A program made the position numbers and the translations under genes. A stretch of DNA of 64,000 nt from an uncultured Lachnospiraceae bacterium (GTDB lineage Bacteria; Bacillota; Clostridia; Lachnospirales; Lachnospiraceae), in NCBI GenBank assembly GCA_910579805.1, contig CAJTWM010000014.1, positions 25,976 to 89,975 on the forward strand, given 5' to 3'. Positions within the stretch are counted from its first letter, which is position 1, and every line of letters starts with the position of its first letter. A model generated the notes under the pieces. That model saw nothing but the letters and a program-made list of their open reading frames with translations. It was not told the DNA's origin and did not search any database. Below, piece after piece: positions 35,610 to 43,680 of the stretch.

Positions 35610-36524
35610 GTGAATCGGGTAAGAATGCAGATAGAATGCACGGATGACCTACTGCCCGGAAACAAAAGAGCGCCTGTTGGGATTGCGGTATTGGATACGG
35701 GAATTGCAAATCATCCTGATTTTAAAAGCAGAATTATAGATTTCTATGATTTTATAAACAAAAAGCAATATATTTATGACGATAGCGGACATGGTACGCA
35801 TGTGGCCGGCTGTATTGGCGGAGACGGACGGATGTCCGGCGGAAAATACAGAGGGATTCATCCAAAATGTAATTTTGTTGTTGGAAAAGTATTAAACGAA
35901 TACGGGGAGGGCAGTCTGAAAGATATGATAAGCGGGCTCGAATGGGTATTCGGGCGTGCGGAAAAATATAATATCCGCGTCGTTAATATATCTGTCGGCG
36001 TTACGGATACGGAAGAAAAAGAATTGTTAAAAACAATGTTGGAATTGGTGGAGGAAGCCTGGAGGAGAAACATTCTGATCGTGTGCGCGGCAGGCAATAA
36101 AGGTCCAAAACCTATGACGATCTCACCTTTAGGAATCGGAAAGCATGTTATTTCCGTAGGATGCCATGACGGAGATTATTTCAAAAATAAGGAAGGAACC
36201 TGTGAAATATATTCCGGAAGAGGTCCTACGCCCTTTGCAATTAAAAAACCGGATCTGGTGGCTCCCGGAACGGACATTATATCGTGTAATGCAGGATTTC
36301 GTGCAGGAAACAGAAGAAACCCAATCCCTTATATAAAGAAAAGCGGGACGTCTATGTCTACGCCTATAGTAGCCGGAGCGGCAGCTTTGCTGATCCAGAA
36401 AAACGGGAATATGGAATGTGAAGAAATCAAGCGGAGATTGGTATATAGTGCCGTCGACTTGAAAGAACCGTGGACAAAACAAGGGTGGGGAATGCTTAAT
36501 GTAAAGAGATTGCTGGAAGTTTAA
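35610..36524 (+). CDS. Subtilisin-like serine protease (S8) without signal peptide
   Basis: 304 residues from GTG 35610. The catalytic triad is complete: Asp29 (VLDTGI), His61 (SGHGTHVAG) and Ser248 (GTSMSTPIVAG), with the oxyanion-hole region AAGNKG. There is no signal peptide and almost no propeptide, which resembles intracellular serine proteases rather than secreted subtilisins. An in-frame ATG at 35625 lacks a ribosome site. The GTG's site lies inside the hairpin of the upstream terminator, so translation may be low unless transcription starts nearby or the hairpin is disrupted. It sits among surface-protein genes, so processing of an exported protein before or at the membrane is possible, but this is not shown. 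Confidence 0.9.
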   Translation: MNRVRMQIECTDDLLPGNKRAPVGIAVLDTGIANHPDFKSRIIDFYDFINKKQYIYDDSGHGTHVAGCIGGDGRMSGGKYRGIHPKCNFVVGKVLNEYGEGSLKDMISGLEWVFGRAEKYNIRVVNISVGVTDTEEKELLKTMLELVEEAWRRNILIVCAAGNKGPKPMTISPLGIGKHVISVGCHDGDYFKNKEGTCEIYSGRGPTPFAIKKPDLVAPGTDIISCNAGFRAGNRRNPIPYIKKSGTSMSTPIVAGAAALLIQKNGNMECEEIKRRLVYSAVDLKEPWTKQGWGMLNVKRLLEV

Positions 36525-36563
36525 GCTTCGTTAACAAGCTATAAAAATAGTACTAAAGGTTTA

Positions 36564-36592
36564 TTTACAAATAGCGCCTTTATAGATATGAT
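36564..36592 (+). promoter_or_regulatory. Promoter of the coiled-coil protein gene
   Basis: TTTACA (36564-36569), 17 bp, TATGAT (36587-36592). A terminator hairpin follows about 45 bases after the expected start point, so the long leader (about 205 bases) may be attenuated. Confidence 0.6.
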
Positions 36593-36638
36593 AATCGTGA
36601 GAGATGAGAAAATATAGGATTATTGATTTGATATTTGG

Positions 36639-36667
36639 AGAGTCATTTGAAAAAATGGCTCTTTTTT
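36639..36667 (+). terminator. Terminator or attenuator inside the coiled-coil gene leader
   Basis: AGAGTCATT (36639-36647) pairs with AATGGCTCT (36654-36662), one G-T pair, then TTTTT. A second AGAGTCATT (36678-36686) lies downstream and could pair with the same 3' arm, so two structures compete. Confidence 0.65.
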
Positions 36668-36730
36668 GTCGCTTTTTAGAGTCATTCAGTTAATAAGAGA
36701 AAGGATTGAAATGTTTCAGCAGCAAGTTTG

Positions 36731-36800
36731 TGTCTGTACGGCGTCCGCAAATTTGCCGTTCGTTTGGAATCCGGACAAGAAAGCCGTGCAGAAAGAGGGT
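36731..36800 (+). promoter_or_regulatory. Shared leader element, copy A
   Basis: CTGTACGGC (36734-36742) pairs with GCCGTGCAG (36783-36791), 9 bp with one wobble. Inside, GTCCG (36743-36747) pairs with CGGAC (36772-36776) around CAAATTTGCCG. The ribosome site GAGGG follows four bases after the stem. The arrangement matches copies B (57099) and C (62308). Confidence 0.55.
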
Positions 36801-36804
36801 AAAT

Positions 36805-38076
36805 ATGAAATCAATAAGCAGGACACTTATCATCGCAGGCTCCGCACTTCTATTCTTAATATGCATACTGGCCGGTGTGCTTTATTATAGGAATTTAAAG
36901 CGCGGCGAAGAAGAAATGGCAGTTACGATCGAGAGAAATTTGCAGACATATCTAAATGAACGCGTCAGCGAACTAAATCCTGAGTTTTTGGAAAAGACGG
37001 ATAATGAAGAAATATTAAGGCAGCTTTCAGAGCAGATCTTAAAGGAAATGTCCAGACAATTGAATATGGAAAATATGACATGGGAAGAGATCTTACAGTA
37101 TTTTAATGAGGAGCAGATAAAATCAGTGATTGAGTATGTGATCAATCAATTTGATGATGACTGGCTGAATCAGTTTATAAACGAAGCGGGAGATATTTTT
37201 ATTACGGAAGAAGAATGTCAAGTGATCAGTAAAAACATTTTTGCTGCCTTGAAGGAAGAGTTATTAAGGCAGCTTGAAAAAATAACGGGAGAGGAGCGGG
37301 AAAAACTGCTGGAGCTATTGAAGATCGTAAACGAATATAAAGCCGAAGGCGATCATCAGCTTATGGGGCTGAAAGTAATATTGGAAAGTCTGCAGAAAGA
37401 CAATTCTTTTTCTAAAACGCTTCTAGAACAGCTTAAACAGGAAAATGAAACGGTAAAAAAACGTCTGTCACAATTACAAAAGGACAGTGAGGGCGTAAAA
37501 GGATGGTTATCACAGTTACAGAAAGAGCAGGAAGGCGTAGGCGGATGGCTTGCGAAATTGCAGGAGAGCAGCCAGGGATTAATAGGACTACTGGCACAGT
37601 TACAAAAAGAAAATGAAGGAATGAAAGGGACATTAGGACAGCTTCAGAATGAAAATGAAGGGATAAAAGGAACGTTAAGCCAGCTTCAGAACGCAAATGA
37701 AGGGATAAAAGGAACATTAGGACAGCTTCAGAACGAAGACGAAGCAGTAAAAAGAACGTTGGAGCGGCTTCAAGGAGACAATGAGGAAATGAAAGGGATA
37801 TTGGGACAGTTAAAAGAAGGCGGCGAAAAGATAAACGGCTCTTTAGATCAACTGAGAAAAGAACAGGCCGCGTTGACCGGACGAGTGGGAATAGCGGAAA
37901 AAAATATAACGGATGTACAGGAACGTATGGCAGGCAATGAGAATACTATTACTATAATAGAGCAAAAACTGGCAGGTTTTATAAAGAGAGTAGACAATCT
38001 GGAAAACGGTGCAAATTTAAAAGTAGAGCGCTGGGATGAAGCAACCCAAAGTCTTTATCTTGTTCCAGTAGAGTGA
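36805..38076 (+). CDS. Membrane-anchored coiled-coil protein with 14-residue repeats
   Basis: 423 residues from ATG 36805, five bases after GAGGG. One membrane helix (about residues 7-28) with a basic start directs the rest outside. Residues 30-200 are acidic and helical. From about 205 to 365 there is a run of near-perfect 14-residue units such as LGQLQNENEGIKGT, two heptads long, so a long parallel coiled coil is expected. The 42-base repeats are in frame. The end (NLENGANLKVERWDEATQSLYLVPVE) may be a small cap. I know no family for the whole protein. It lies between a subtilase and a glycine-rich secreted protein, and a role as a surface stalk or spacer is inferred. Confidence 0.85.
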   Translation: MKSISRTLIIAGSALLFLICILAGVLYYRNLKRGEEEMAVTIERNLQTYLNERVSELNPEFLEKTDNEEILRQLSEQILKEMSRQLNMENMTWEEILQYFNEEQIKSVIEYVINQFDDDWLNQFINEAGDIFITEEECQVISKNIFAALKEELLRQLEKITGEEREKLLELLKIVNEYKAEGDHQLMGLKVILESLQKDNSFSKTLLEQLKQENETVKKRLSQLQKDSEGVKGWLSQLQKEQEGVGGWLAKLQESSQGLIGLLAQLQKENEGMKGTLGQLQNENEGIKGTLSQLQNANEGIKGTLGQLQNEDEAVKRTLERLQGDNEEMKGILGQLKEGGEKINGSLDQLRKEQAALTGRVGIAEKNITDVQERMAGNENTITIIEQKLAGFIKRVDNLENGANLKVERWDEATQSLYLVPVE

Positions 38077-38109
38077 TCTGGAAGTATATTTGGAAGGGAG
38101 AAGATTTTA

Positions 38110-39093
38110 ATGCGAAATAGAAGAAAAATAACAGGTGTTGCAGTATTATGCGCCATTTGTTTATTTACTTTGTTAAGGCAAGTGGAAGTAAAAGCAGAAC
38201 AGGTAACGGCATTTACATATACATATTCCGGAGAGAAACAGGTTTTTGAAAGTCCGTATACGGGAATCTACCAAGTTGAACTGTACGGCGCGCAAGGCTC
38301 GAATGCCGCCTGTGAAGGAGGGAAGGGAGGAAAAGTTACTGTTTCCTTATGTATAAAAAAGGGAGAAAAACTGTCGGTTTATGTAGGCGGCCAAAACGGT
38401 TATAACGGAGGAGGCGGCGGAAGAGTTTCTAACGGCGGGGGCGCAACGGATATCAGAAAAGAGGGAGAACGGATCGCAATTGCCGGAGGAGGCGGCGGCG
38501 GTACGAACGCTTTAGAAGGAGGAGCGGGAGGAAGCAATGAAAATGGGGATTATGAAGTATTATATGAAGGCGGAGGAAATTTGGATGTAGAAGGTTCGGC
38601 AGGAGGCGGCAGCGGCTATAAAGGCGGCAGCGCGGGATACTATTATATCGAAGTGATCCAGCATAATCATAAGCCGGGGTGCTATGAACAGTGTTACGGA
38701 AGAATCGTTTGGGCGGATGCTAATGGAGACGGATTATCCATTGGAATATGCGACATCTGTCATAAACAATATGAAGACCGGAACCAGAAGCCGGGGATGC
38801 ATCCGGAGTCGATCCAGTGCGGCGTACAAAACATTATATGCGGCAAATCTACCGATCCGGTCAGAAACGTCTATTCCAAAAGAGCTATGGGAGGATCCAA
38901 TTGGTATGATGCGCAAAACTGCGGGAACGCGGTAAGCGAGGCGGGAGTACAGTCCGGAGACGGCCTATGCTGTATTAAACTGCTGTCCATGCATAATCTG
39001 TATTTTTCGGGGGTAGAAGGACTTAACGTATATTATAACGGGTGTAAAGTAAAAAGAGTTTATTATAAGGGGAATCTGGTTTATTTTGAGTAA
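38110..39093 (+). CDS. Secreted glycine-rich (Gly_rich-like) Cys-containing protein
   Basis: 327 residues with a signal peptide (about 1-30, ending VKA). Residues 35-180 follow the pattern of the Gly_rich family: FTYTYSGEKQVFESP, GIYQVELYGAQGSNA, GGKGGKVTVSL, KLSVYVGGQNGYNGGGGG, and the GGGATDIR motif. The second half is Cys/His-rich (HNHKPGCYEQCYG, CDICHKQYEDR, CGVQNIICGK) and may bind metal or form disulfides. The last 30 residues (VYYNGCKVKRVYYKGNLVYFE) resemble short C-terminal caps of phage or surface fibre proteins. No sorting signal is present. It follows the coiled-coil gene by 33 bases and is probably in the same operon. Confidence 0.82.
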   Translation: MRNRRKITGVAVLCAICLFTLLRQVEVKAEQVTAFTYTYSGEKQVFESPYTGIYQVELYGAQGSNAACEGGKGGKVTVSLCIKKGEKLSVYVGGQNGYNGGGGGRVSNGGGATDIRKEGERIAIAGGGGGGTNALEGGAGGSNENGDYEVLYEGGGNLDVEGSAGGGSGYKGGSAGYYYIEVIQHNHKPGCYEQCYGRIVWADANGDGLSIGICDICHKQYEDRNQKPGMHPESIQCGVQNIICGKSTDPVRNVYSKRAMGGSNWYDAQNCGNAVSEAGVQSGDGLCCIKLLSMHNLYFSGVEGLNVYYNGCKVKRVYYKGNLVYFE

Positions 39094-39161
39094 AGAAATG
39101 CGCTGAAGAAATGTGATGGAACGGATAAAATCCACAAAAATCCACAAATGCCGAAATTTAC

Positions 39162-39190
39162 TTGACACGCCTCGTATGATTGTATACAAT
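39162..39190 (+). promoter_or_regulatory. Promoter of the citrate synthase-like operon
   Basis: TTGACA (39162-39167), 17 bp, TACAAT (39185-39190). The -10 and most of the spacer lie inside the palindrome described next. Confidence 0.82.
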
Positions 39191-39200
39191 TATACGAGGC
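39169..39200 (+). promoter_or_regulatory. 32-bp palindrome, probable GntR-family operator
   Basis: GCCTCGTAT (39169-39177) and ATACGAGGC (39192-39200) flank the core ATTGTATACAAT (39179-39190); the 32 bases are self-complementary except for one pair. The core TTGTATACAA is of the type bound by FadR/FCD-class GntR regulators. Such a regulator is the second gene of this cluster, so binding here would block the promoter and give feedback control. Confidence 0.7.
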
Positions 39201-39292
39201 ATAAGTGCAAATGACTGACGGAAACCGGATCGGTATCGGATAGGAAAACGTATAGTAAAATGCCAATAAAACTTATGAGGAGAAAGTCAGAT

Positions 39293-40702
39293 ATGAGAGA
39301 AAATGAAACATTTATGAATCGTCCGATCTCAATGAACGAGAAAAACAATCTGCTGGAAATAGAAGAACATATGTATATTTTGGATGATGTGGAAAAACCG
39401 AATGTCTTCCGTAACATGTTCCCTTATTCGGAGATACCGAAAATTCCATTTAATGACCGTATCGTACCTCATAATATGCCGAAAGATATTTGGATAACCG
39501 ATACGACATTCAGAGACGGTCAGCAGTCCCGGGCGCCATATACGACGGAGCAGATCGTAACGATCTATGATTACTTACATAAGCTGGGAGGTCCGAACGG
39601 GATGATACGGGCCAGCGAATTTTTCTTATACAGTAAAAAGGATCGGGACGCCGTATACAAATGTATGGAGAGGGGCTATCCGTTTCCGGAAGTGACAAGC
39701 TGGATCCGTGCAAGTAAAGAGGACTTCAAGCTCGTAAAAGAAATCGGGATGAAAGAAACAGGGATTCTTGTAAGCTGTTCGGATTACCATATTTTTTTGA
39801 AACTGAAAATGACGAGACGTCAGGCTATGGAGCATTATCTGAGCGTGATCAGAGATTGTCTTGAGGAGGGGATCAGTCCCCGATGCCATTTGGAAGATAT
39901 TACAAGAGCAGATATATACGGTTATGTGGTGCCGTTTTGTTTAGAGCTTATGAAACTGATGGAGAGTTATCAGATCCCGATCAAGGTCAGAGCCTGCGAT
40001 ACGATGGGATATGGCGTAAACTATGCCGGCGCCGTTATCCCGAGAAGCGTACAAGGGATCATTTATGCGATTCATACCCATGGGGGAGTTCCCCACTCCC
40101 TGATAGAGTGGCACGGCCATAATGATTTTTATAAGGCGGTATCCAATTCTACGACTGCCTGGCTTTACGGCTGTTCGGGCATCAATACCTCTCTTTTCGG
40201 GATCGGTGAAAGAACAGGGAATACGCCTCTTGAGGCAATGGTATTTGAATATGCGCAATTAAAAGGAAATCTGAACGGAATGGATACAACGGTGATTACT
40301 GAGCTGGCCGAGTACTATGAGAAGGAGATCGGATATCAGATCCCGCCAAGGACGCCCTTTGTGGGAAAGAATTTTAATGTAACGAGGGCGGGAATCCATG
40401 CGGACGGACTGTTAAAAAATGAAGAGATCTATAATATTTTTGATACGGACAAGTTTTTAAACAGACCGGTTTTATGTGCCGTATCCAATACGTCCGGCCT
40501 TGCGGGAATCGCCCATTGGATCAATACTTATTATGGGCTAAAAGAGGAAAAGCAGTTGAATAAAAATTGCGAATTGGTAAAGGTTCTTAAGGAATGGGTG
40601 GATAAAGAGTATGCGGACGGTCGTGTGACGGTTCTTACGGATGAAGAGCTGGCCGCGCAGATTGAAAGGGTTTGCAATGAACTGTCGATTACATTACAAT
40701 AA
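39293..40702 (+). CDS. Isopropylmalate/homocitrate synthase family enzyme, possible Re-citrate synthase
   Basis: 469 residues from ATG 39293 (AGGAG ten bases before). The TIM-barrel HMGL-like domain shows the family signature ITDTTFRDGQQSR near residue 70 and the metal-binding IEWHGHNDF near residue 275. It condenses acetyl-CoA with a 2-oxo acid. Two facts favour Re-type citrate synthase over isopropylmalate synthase: the next enzyme gene is isocitrate dehydrogenase, and no leucine genes are nearby. It also lacks a long C-terminal leucine-binding regulatory domain. The pair would make 2-oxoglutarate for glutamate if aconitase is encoded elsewhere. The substrate assignment is an inference; the superfamily is secure. 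Confidence 0.8.
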   Translation: MRENETFMNRPISMNEKNNLLEIEEHMYILDDVEKPNVFRNMFPYSEIPKIPFNDRIVPHNMPKDIWITDTTFRDGQQSRAPYTTEQIVTIYDYLHKLGGPNGMIRASEFFLYSKKDRDAVYKCMERGYPFPEVTSWIRASKEDFKLVKEIGMKETGILVSCSDYHIFLKLKMTRRQAMEHYLSVIRDCLEEGISPRCHLEDITRADIYGYVVPFCLELMKLMESYQIPIKVRACDTMGYGVNYAGAVIPRSVQGIIYAIHTHGGVPHSLIEWHGHNDFYKAVSNSTTAWLYGCSGINTSLFGIGERTGNTPLEAMVFEYAQLKGNLNGMDTTVITELAEYYEKEIGYQIPPRTPFVGKNFNVTRAGIHADGLLKNEEIYNIFDTDKFLNRPVLCAVSNTSGLAGIAHWINTYYGLKEEKQLNKNCELVKVLKEWVDKEYADGRVTVLTDEELAAQIERVCNELSITLQ

Positions 40703-40826
40703 TAATGATCCGGTATGACTGTTTGCCGTCTGCGATCCTGTTCATCAGTCGTGGGCGGTATGCCGGAACCGGAAGAAGATAGGGACGGCGCTTTTGACGC
40801 CGAAACTTGTTTCATGGAGGTAGAGC

Positions 40827-41549
40827 ATGGGGAATTATGATGTGAAGCAGGAAGTAACAGATAAATATTCCCTTCGCGGACGTGTTTTTCATAAACTTCG
40901 GGAAGATATTCTGAGCGGAAAATATAAGGAACATGAAGAACTAAAGGAAGTTGCAATCGGAGAAGAAATGGGAGTGAGCAGGACTCCGGTAAGAGAGGCG
41001 TTCCGGCAGTTAGAATTGGAAGGACTGATTCAGATCATTCCCAATAAAGGAGCTTATGTGACCGGTATTACGGTGGAGGATGTGAAAGACATTTACATGA
41101 TCCGCTCTTTATTGGAAGGGCTGTGCGCCAGATGGGCGACAGAAAAAATGACGGAAGAGCAGCTTTCGGAAATGGAAGAAAATATATATCTTGCGCAATT
41201 CCATGCTTCAAAGGGGCATTTGGAACAGATGGCGGAAATGGATAATCGGTTTCATGAGATTTTATATGAAGCATGCGGCAGCAAAATGCTGGAGCATTTA
41301 TTAAGAGACTTTCACCAGTATGTACTCAGAGTAAGGAAAAAGACACTCTCTAACGCAGGACGGGGAGAGGCATCAAATCAGGAGCATCGGCTGATCATGG
41401 AAGCCATAAGGGAAAAAGATGCGAAAAAGGCGGAAAAACTTGCAAATAAGCACATTATCAACGCTTATGAGAATATGGTCAGAAACGGTCTCAGTGAAGC
41501 TTATGACGAGCAGACGGATTCGGATGGGCATTCAGATTCCAACCGGTGA
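40827..41549 (+). CDS. GntR-family regulator, FCD class
   Basis: 240 residues, ATG seven bases after GGAGG. An N-terminal winged helix (about 15-80: LREDILSGKYKEHEELKEVA, MGVSRTPVREAFRQLELEGLI) is followed by an FCD ligand-binding domain (about 90-225) with the usual Asp/His metal-site pattern (MDNRFHEILYEACG, NQEHRLIMEAI). Such regulators sense small organic acids. Placed between the citrate synthase-like gene and icd, it probably senses a carboxylate such as citrate and acts at the palindrome at 39169. It ends with an acidic tail. Confidence 0.93.
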   Translation: MGNYDVKQEVTDKYSLRGRVFHKLREDILSGKYKEHEELKEVAIGEEMGVSRTPVREAFRQLELEGLIQIIPNKGAYVTGITVEDVKDIYMIRSLLEGLCARWATEKMTEEQLSEMEENIYLAQFHASKGHLEQMAEMDNRFHEILYEACGSKMLEHLLRDFHQYVLRVRKKTLSNAGRGEASNQEHRLIMEAIREKDAKKAEKLANKHIINAYENMVRNGLSEAYDEQTDSDGHSDSNR

Positions 41550-41624
41550 AATCCCGCCTCAGGCAATAGAATCCCCGCCCAAGGCGGAGGGCATCAAAAT
41601 AAACAGGAAAAGGAGAGCAGGAAC

Positions 41625-42830
41625 ATGGAAAAAATTAAAATGACGACCCCGTTGGTAGAAATGGACGGAGATGAAATGACGAGAGTCCTTTGGAAAATAA
41701 TAAAGGAGGAGCTATTACTTCCCTTTATTGACTTAAAGACGGAATATTACGATCTTGGTCTGGAATATCGTAATGAAACGAACGATCAGGTAACGGTGGA
41801 TTCCGCAGAAGCCACAAAAAAATATGGCGTTGCCGTAAAATGCGCAACGATCACTCCTAACGCGGCAAGGATGACGGAATATCATTTGAAAGAAATGTGG
41901 AAAAGCCCCAACGGAACGATCCGGGCGCTTTTAGACGGAACCGTGTTCCGCGCACCGATCATAGTAAAAGGAATCGAGCCTTGCGTAAAGAATTGGGAAA
42001 AGCCTATTACATTGGCAAGACATGCTTACGGAGACATATACAAAAATACCGAGATCAAAGTTCCCGGTGCAGGTAAGGCAGAATTGGTATTTACAGCGGC
42101 GGACGGAACTGAGACAAGGGAAGTGATCCATGAATTTAAAGGCGCCGGAATCCTTCAGGGAATCCATAATACGGAAAGCTCCATTGAAAGCTTTGCAAAA
42201 GCATGTTTCAATTATGCACTGGACATTAAGCAGGATTTATGGTTTGCTACCAAGGACACGATCTCGAAAAAGTACGATCATACGTTTAAGGATATTTTTG
42301 CGGAGATTTTTGAAAAAGATTATAAAGAGAAATTTGAAAAAGCAGGCATCGAATATTTCTATACGCTGATCGATGATGCGGTAGCCCGTGTAATGAAGGC
42401 AAAGGGCGGGTTTATCTGGGCATGCAAGAACTATGACGGCGATGTCATGAGCGATATGGTATCTTCGGCATTCGGCTCCCTTGCCATGATGACCTCCGTT
42501 CTGGTCTCCCCTCAGGGAGTTTATGAATACGAAGCGGCGCACGGAACGGTACAGAGACACTACTACAAACATTTGGCAGGGGAAGAGACTTCAACCAACT
42601 CCGTAGCGACTATTTTTGCCTGGACGGGCGCATTAAGGAAACGCGGGGAACTGGACGGGATCAAAGAACTGACGGAGTTTGCCGACAGACTGGAGCGCGC
42701 GACTTTAAAAACAATAGAAGACGGTAAGATGACAAAAGATCTGGCGCTCATTACATCATTAAAAGATGTGACTACATTAAACAGCGAAGCATTTATTATA
42801 GAGATCAGAAAGACTTACGAAACTTTATAA
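41625..42830 (+). CDS. icd: NADP-dependent isocitrate dehydrogenase
   Basis: 401 residues, the length of the homodimeric (type II, eukaryote-like) NADP enzyme. Typical blocks: PLVEMDGDEMTRVLWK, ATITPNAARM, SPNGTIRALLDGTVFRAPI, DDAVARVMKAKGGFIWACKNYDGDVMSD and YEAAHGTVQRHYY. It converts isocitrate to 2-oxoglutarate with NADPH formation. It is third in the operon; a hairpin CCGCCCAAGGCGG lies in the 75-base gap before it and a terminator follows it. Confidence 0.96.
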   Translation: MEKIKMTTPLVEMDGDEMTRVLWKIIKEELLLPFIDLKTEYYDLGLEYRNETNDQVTVDSAEATKKYGVAVKCATITPNAARMTEYHLKEMWKSPNGTIRALLDGTVFRAPIIVKGIEPCVKNWEKPITLARHAYGDIYKNTEIKVPGAGKAELVFTAADGTETREVIHEFKGAGILQGIHNTESSIESFAKACFNYALDIKQDLWFATKDTISKKYDHTFKDIFAEIFEKDYKEKFEKAGIEYFYTLIDDAVARVMKAKGGFIWACKNYDGDVMSDMVSSAFGSLAMMTSVLVSPQGVYEYEAAHGTVQRHYYKHLAGEETSTNSVATIFAWTGALRKRGELDGIKELTEFADRLERATLKTIEDGKMTKDLALITSLKDVTTLNSEAFIIEIRKTYETL

Positions 42831-42881
42831 TCAAAATTTTTCACAGAGTGCTTTTTCTTTTGGGAAAGCCTCCCGGATAAG

Positions 42882-42932
42882 ACCTTCAGACCGGCCTGAT
42901 GCAGGATGCTCAGTTTGGTTTGAAGGTTTTTT
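42882..42932 (+). terminator. Terminator after icd
   Basis: ACCTTCA (42882-42888) plus GACC pairs with GGTT plus TGAAGGT (42921-42927), followed by TTTTT. Confidence 0.8.
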
Positions 42933-42955
42933 GGTTATAACGCCGTTCTCATTCA

Positions 42956-42984
42956 TTGACATTATTTTAACGTTAATATAAAAT
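42956..42984 (+). promoter_or_regulatory. Promoter of the rex operon
   Basis: TTGACA (42956-42961), 17 bp, TAAAAT (42979-42984). A palindrome TTAACGTTAA (42967-42976) lies in the spacer and may be an operator, although its half-sites are closer together than in a typical Rex site. Confidence 0.78.
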
Positions 42985-43014
42985 AGAACTATCATTTATT
43001 TAGGAGGCGCTATC

Positions 43015-43680
43015 GTGGAGCAGAAGGAAATATCACAGGCTGTCATCAGCAGATTACCAAGATATTTTCGATATTTGGGAGAGTTAAAAGACGAAGGTGT
43101 GGAACGTATTTCCTCGCAGGAGCTTAGTGAGCTGATGCAGGTTACGGCATCCCAGATCCGTCAGGATTTTAATAATTTCGGAGGGTTCGGACAGCAGGGA
43201 TACGGATATAATGTAGAATATCTTTATGATGAGATCAGTAAGATACTCGGGCTTAACAAGACCCATCATCTTATTATCATAGGGGCGGGGAATTTAGGGC
43301 AGGCAATCGGGAATTATATGAATTTTGAAAGACGGGGATTTATTTTAAAGGGCTTGTTTGACTGTAATCCGGCTTTGGAAGGAAAGAAAGTCAGGGGAAT
43401 CTCCGTACAGCCAATGGATCACATAGGGGAATTTGTGAAAGAAAACGATATCGATATCGCCGTACTGACCATTCCGAAGACCAGTGCGGTTGCAATAGCC
43501 GAAGAACTGGTTTCATACGGAATAAAAGCGATTTGGAATTTTGCGCATGTGGATCTGCATGTACCGGAAGGGATTCAGGTAGAAAATGTGCACCTATCGG
43601 ACAGCCTGATGAAATTATCTTACAATATCAACCGGTATAACAGTGAAAATACAGAAAGTCGGCAGGGGGAAGGACGATGA
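43015..43680 (+). CDS. rex: Redox-sensing transcriptional repressor Rex
   Basis: 221 residues from a GTG start with AGGAGG upstream. A winged helix (about 1-80: VISRLPRYFRYLGEL, QVTASQIRQDFNNFGGFGQQGYGY) is followed by a Rossmann domain that binds NAD(H) (IIGAGNLGQAIGNY near residue 90) and a C-terminal swapped helix. Rex senses the NADH/NAD+ ratio and represses fermentation and electron-transfer genes when NAD+ dominates. Its stop overlaps the next gene by four bases (ATGA). It heads an operon with the NAD(P)HX repair enzyme, which fits a theme of nicotinamide cofactor state. Confidence 0.97.
   Translation: MEQKEISQAVISRLPRYFRYLGELKDEGVERISSQELSELMQVTASQIRQDFNNFGGFGQQGYGYNVEYLYDEISKILGLNKTHHLIIIGAGNLGQAIGNYMNFERRGFILKGLFDCNPALEGKKVRGISVQPMDHIGEFVKENDIDIAVLTIPKTSAVAIAEELVSYGIKAIWNFAHVDLHVPEGIQVENVHLSDSLMKLSYNINRYNSENTESRQGEGR

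Noticed and set aside
37590..37800. Regular DNA repeats as a CRISPR array
   Set aside because: The 42-base units are in frame, adjacent without unique spacers, and encode a heptad pattern.
42967..42976. TTAACGTTAA palindrome as a Rex operator
   Set aside because: Rex sites have half-sites TTGTTAA/TTAACAA about four bases apart; here they are two bases apart and lack the outer TTG/CAA. It stays a possible operator of unknown binding protein.
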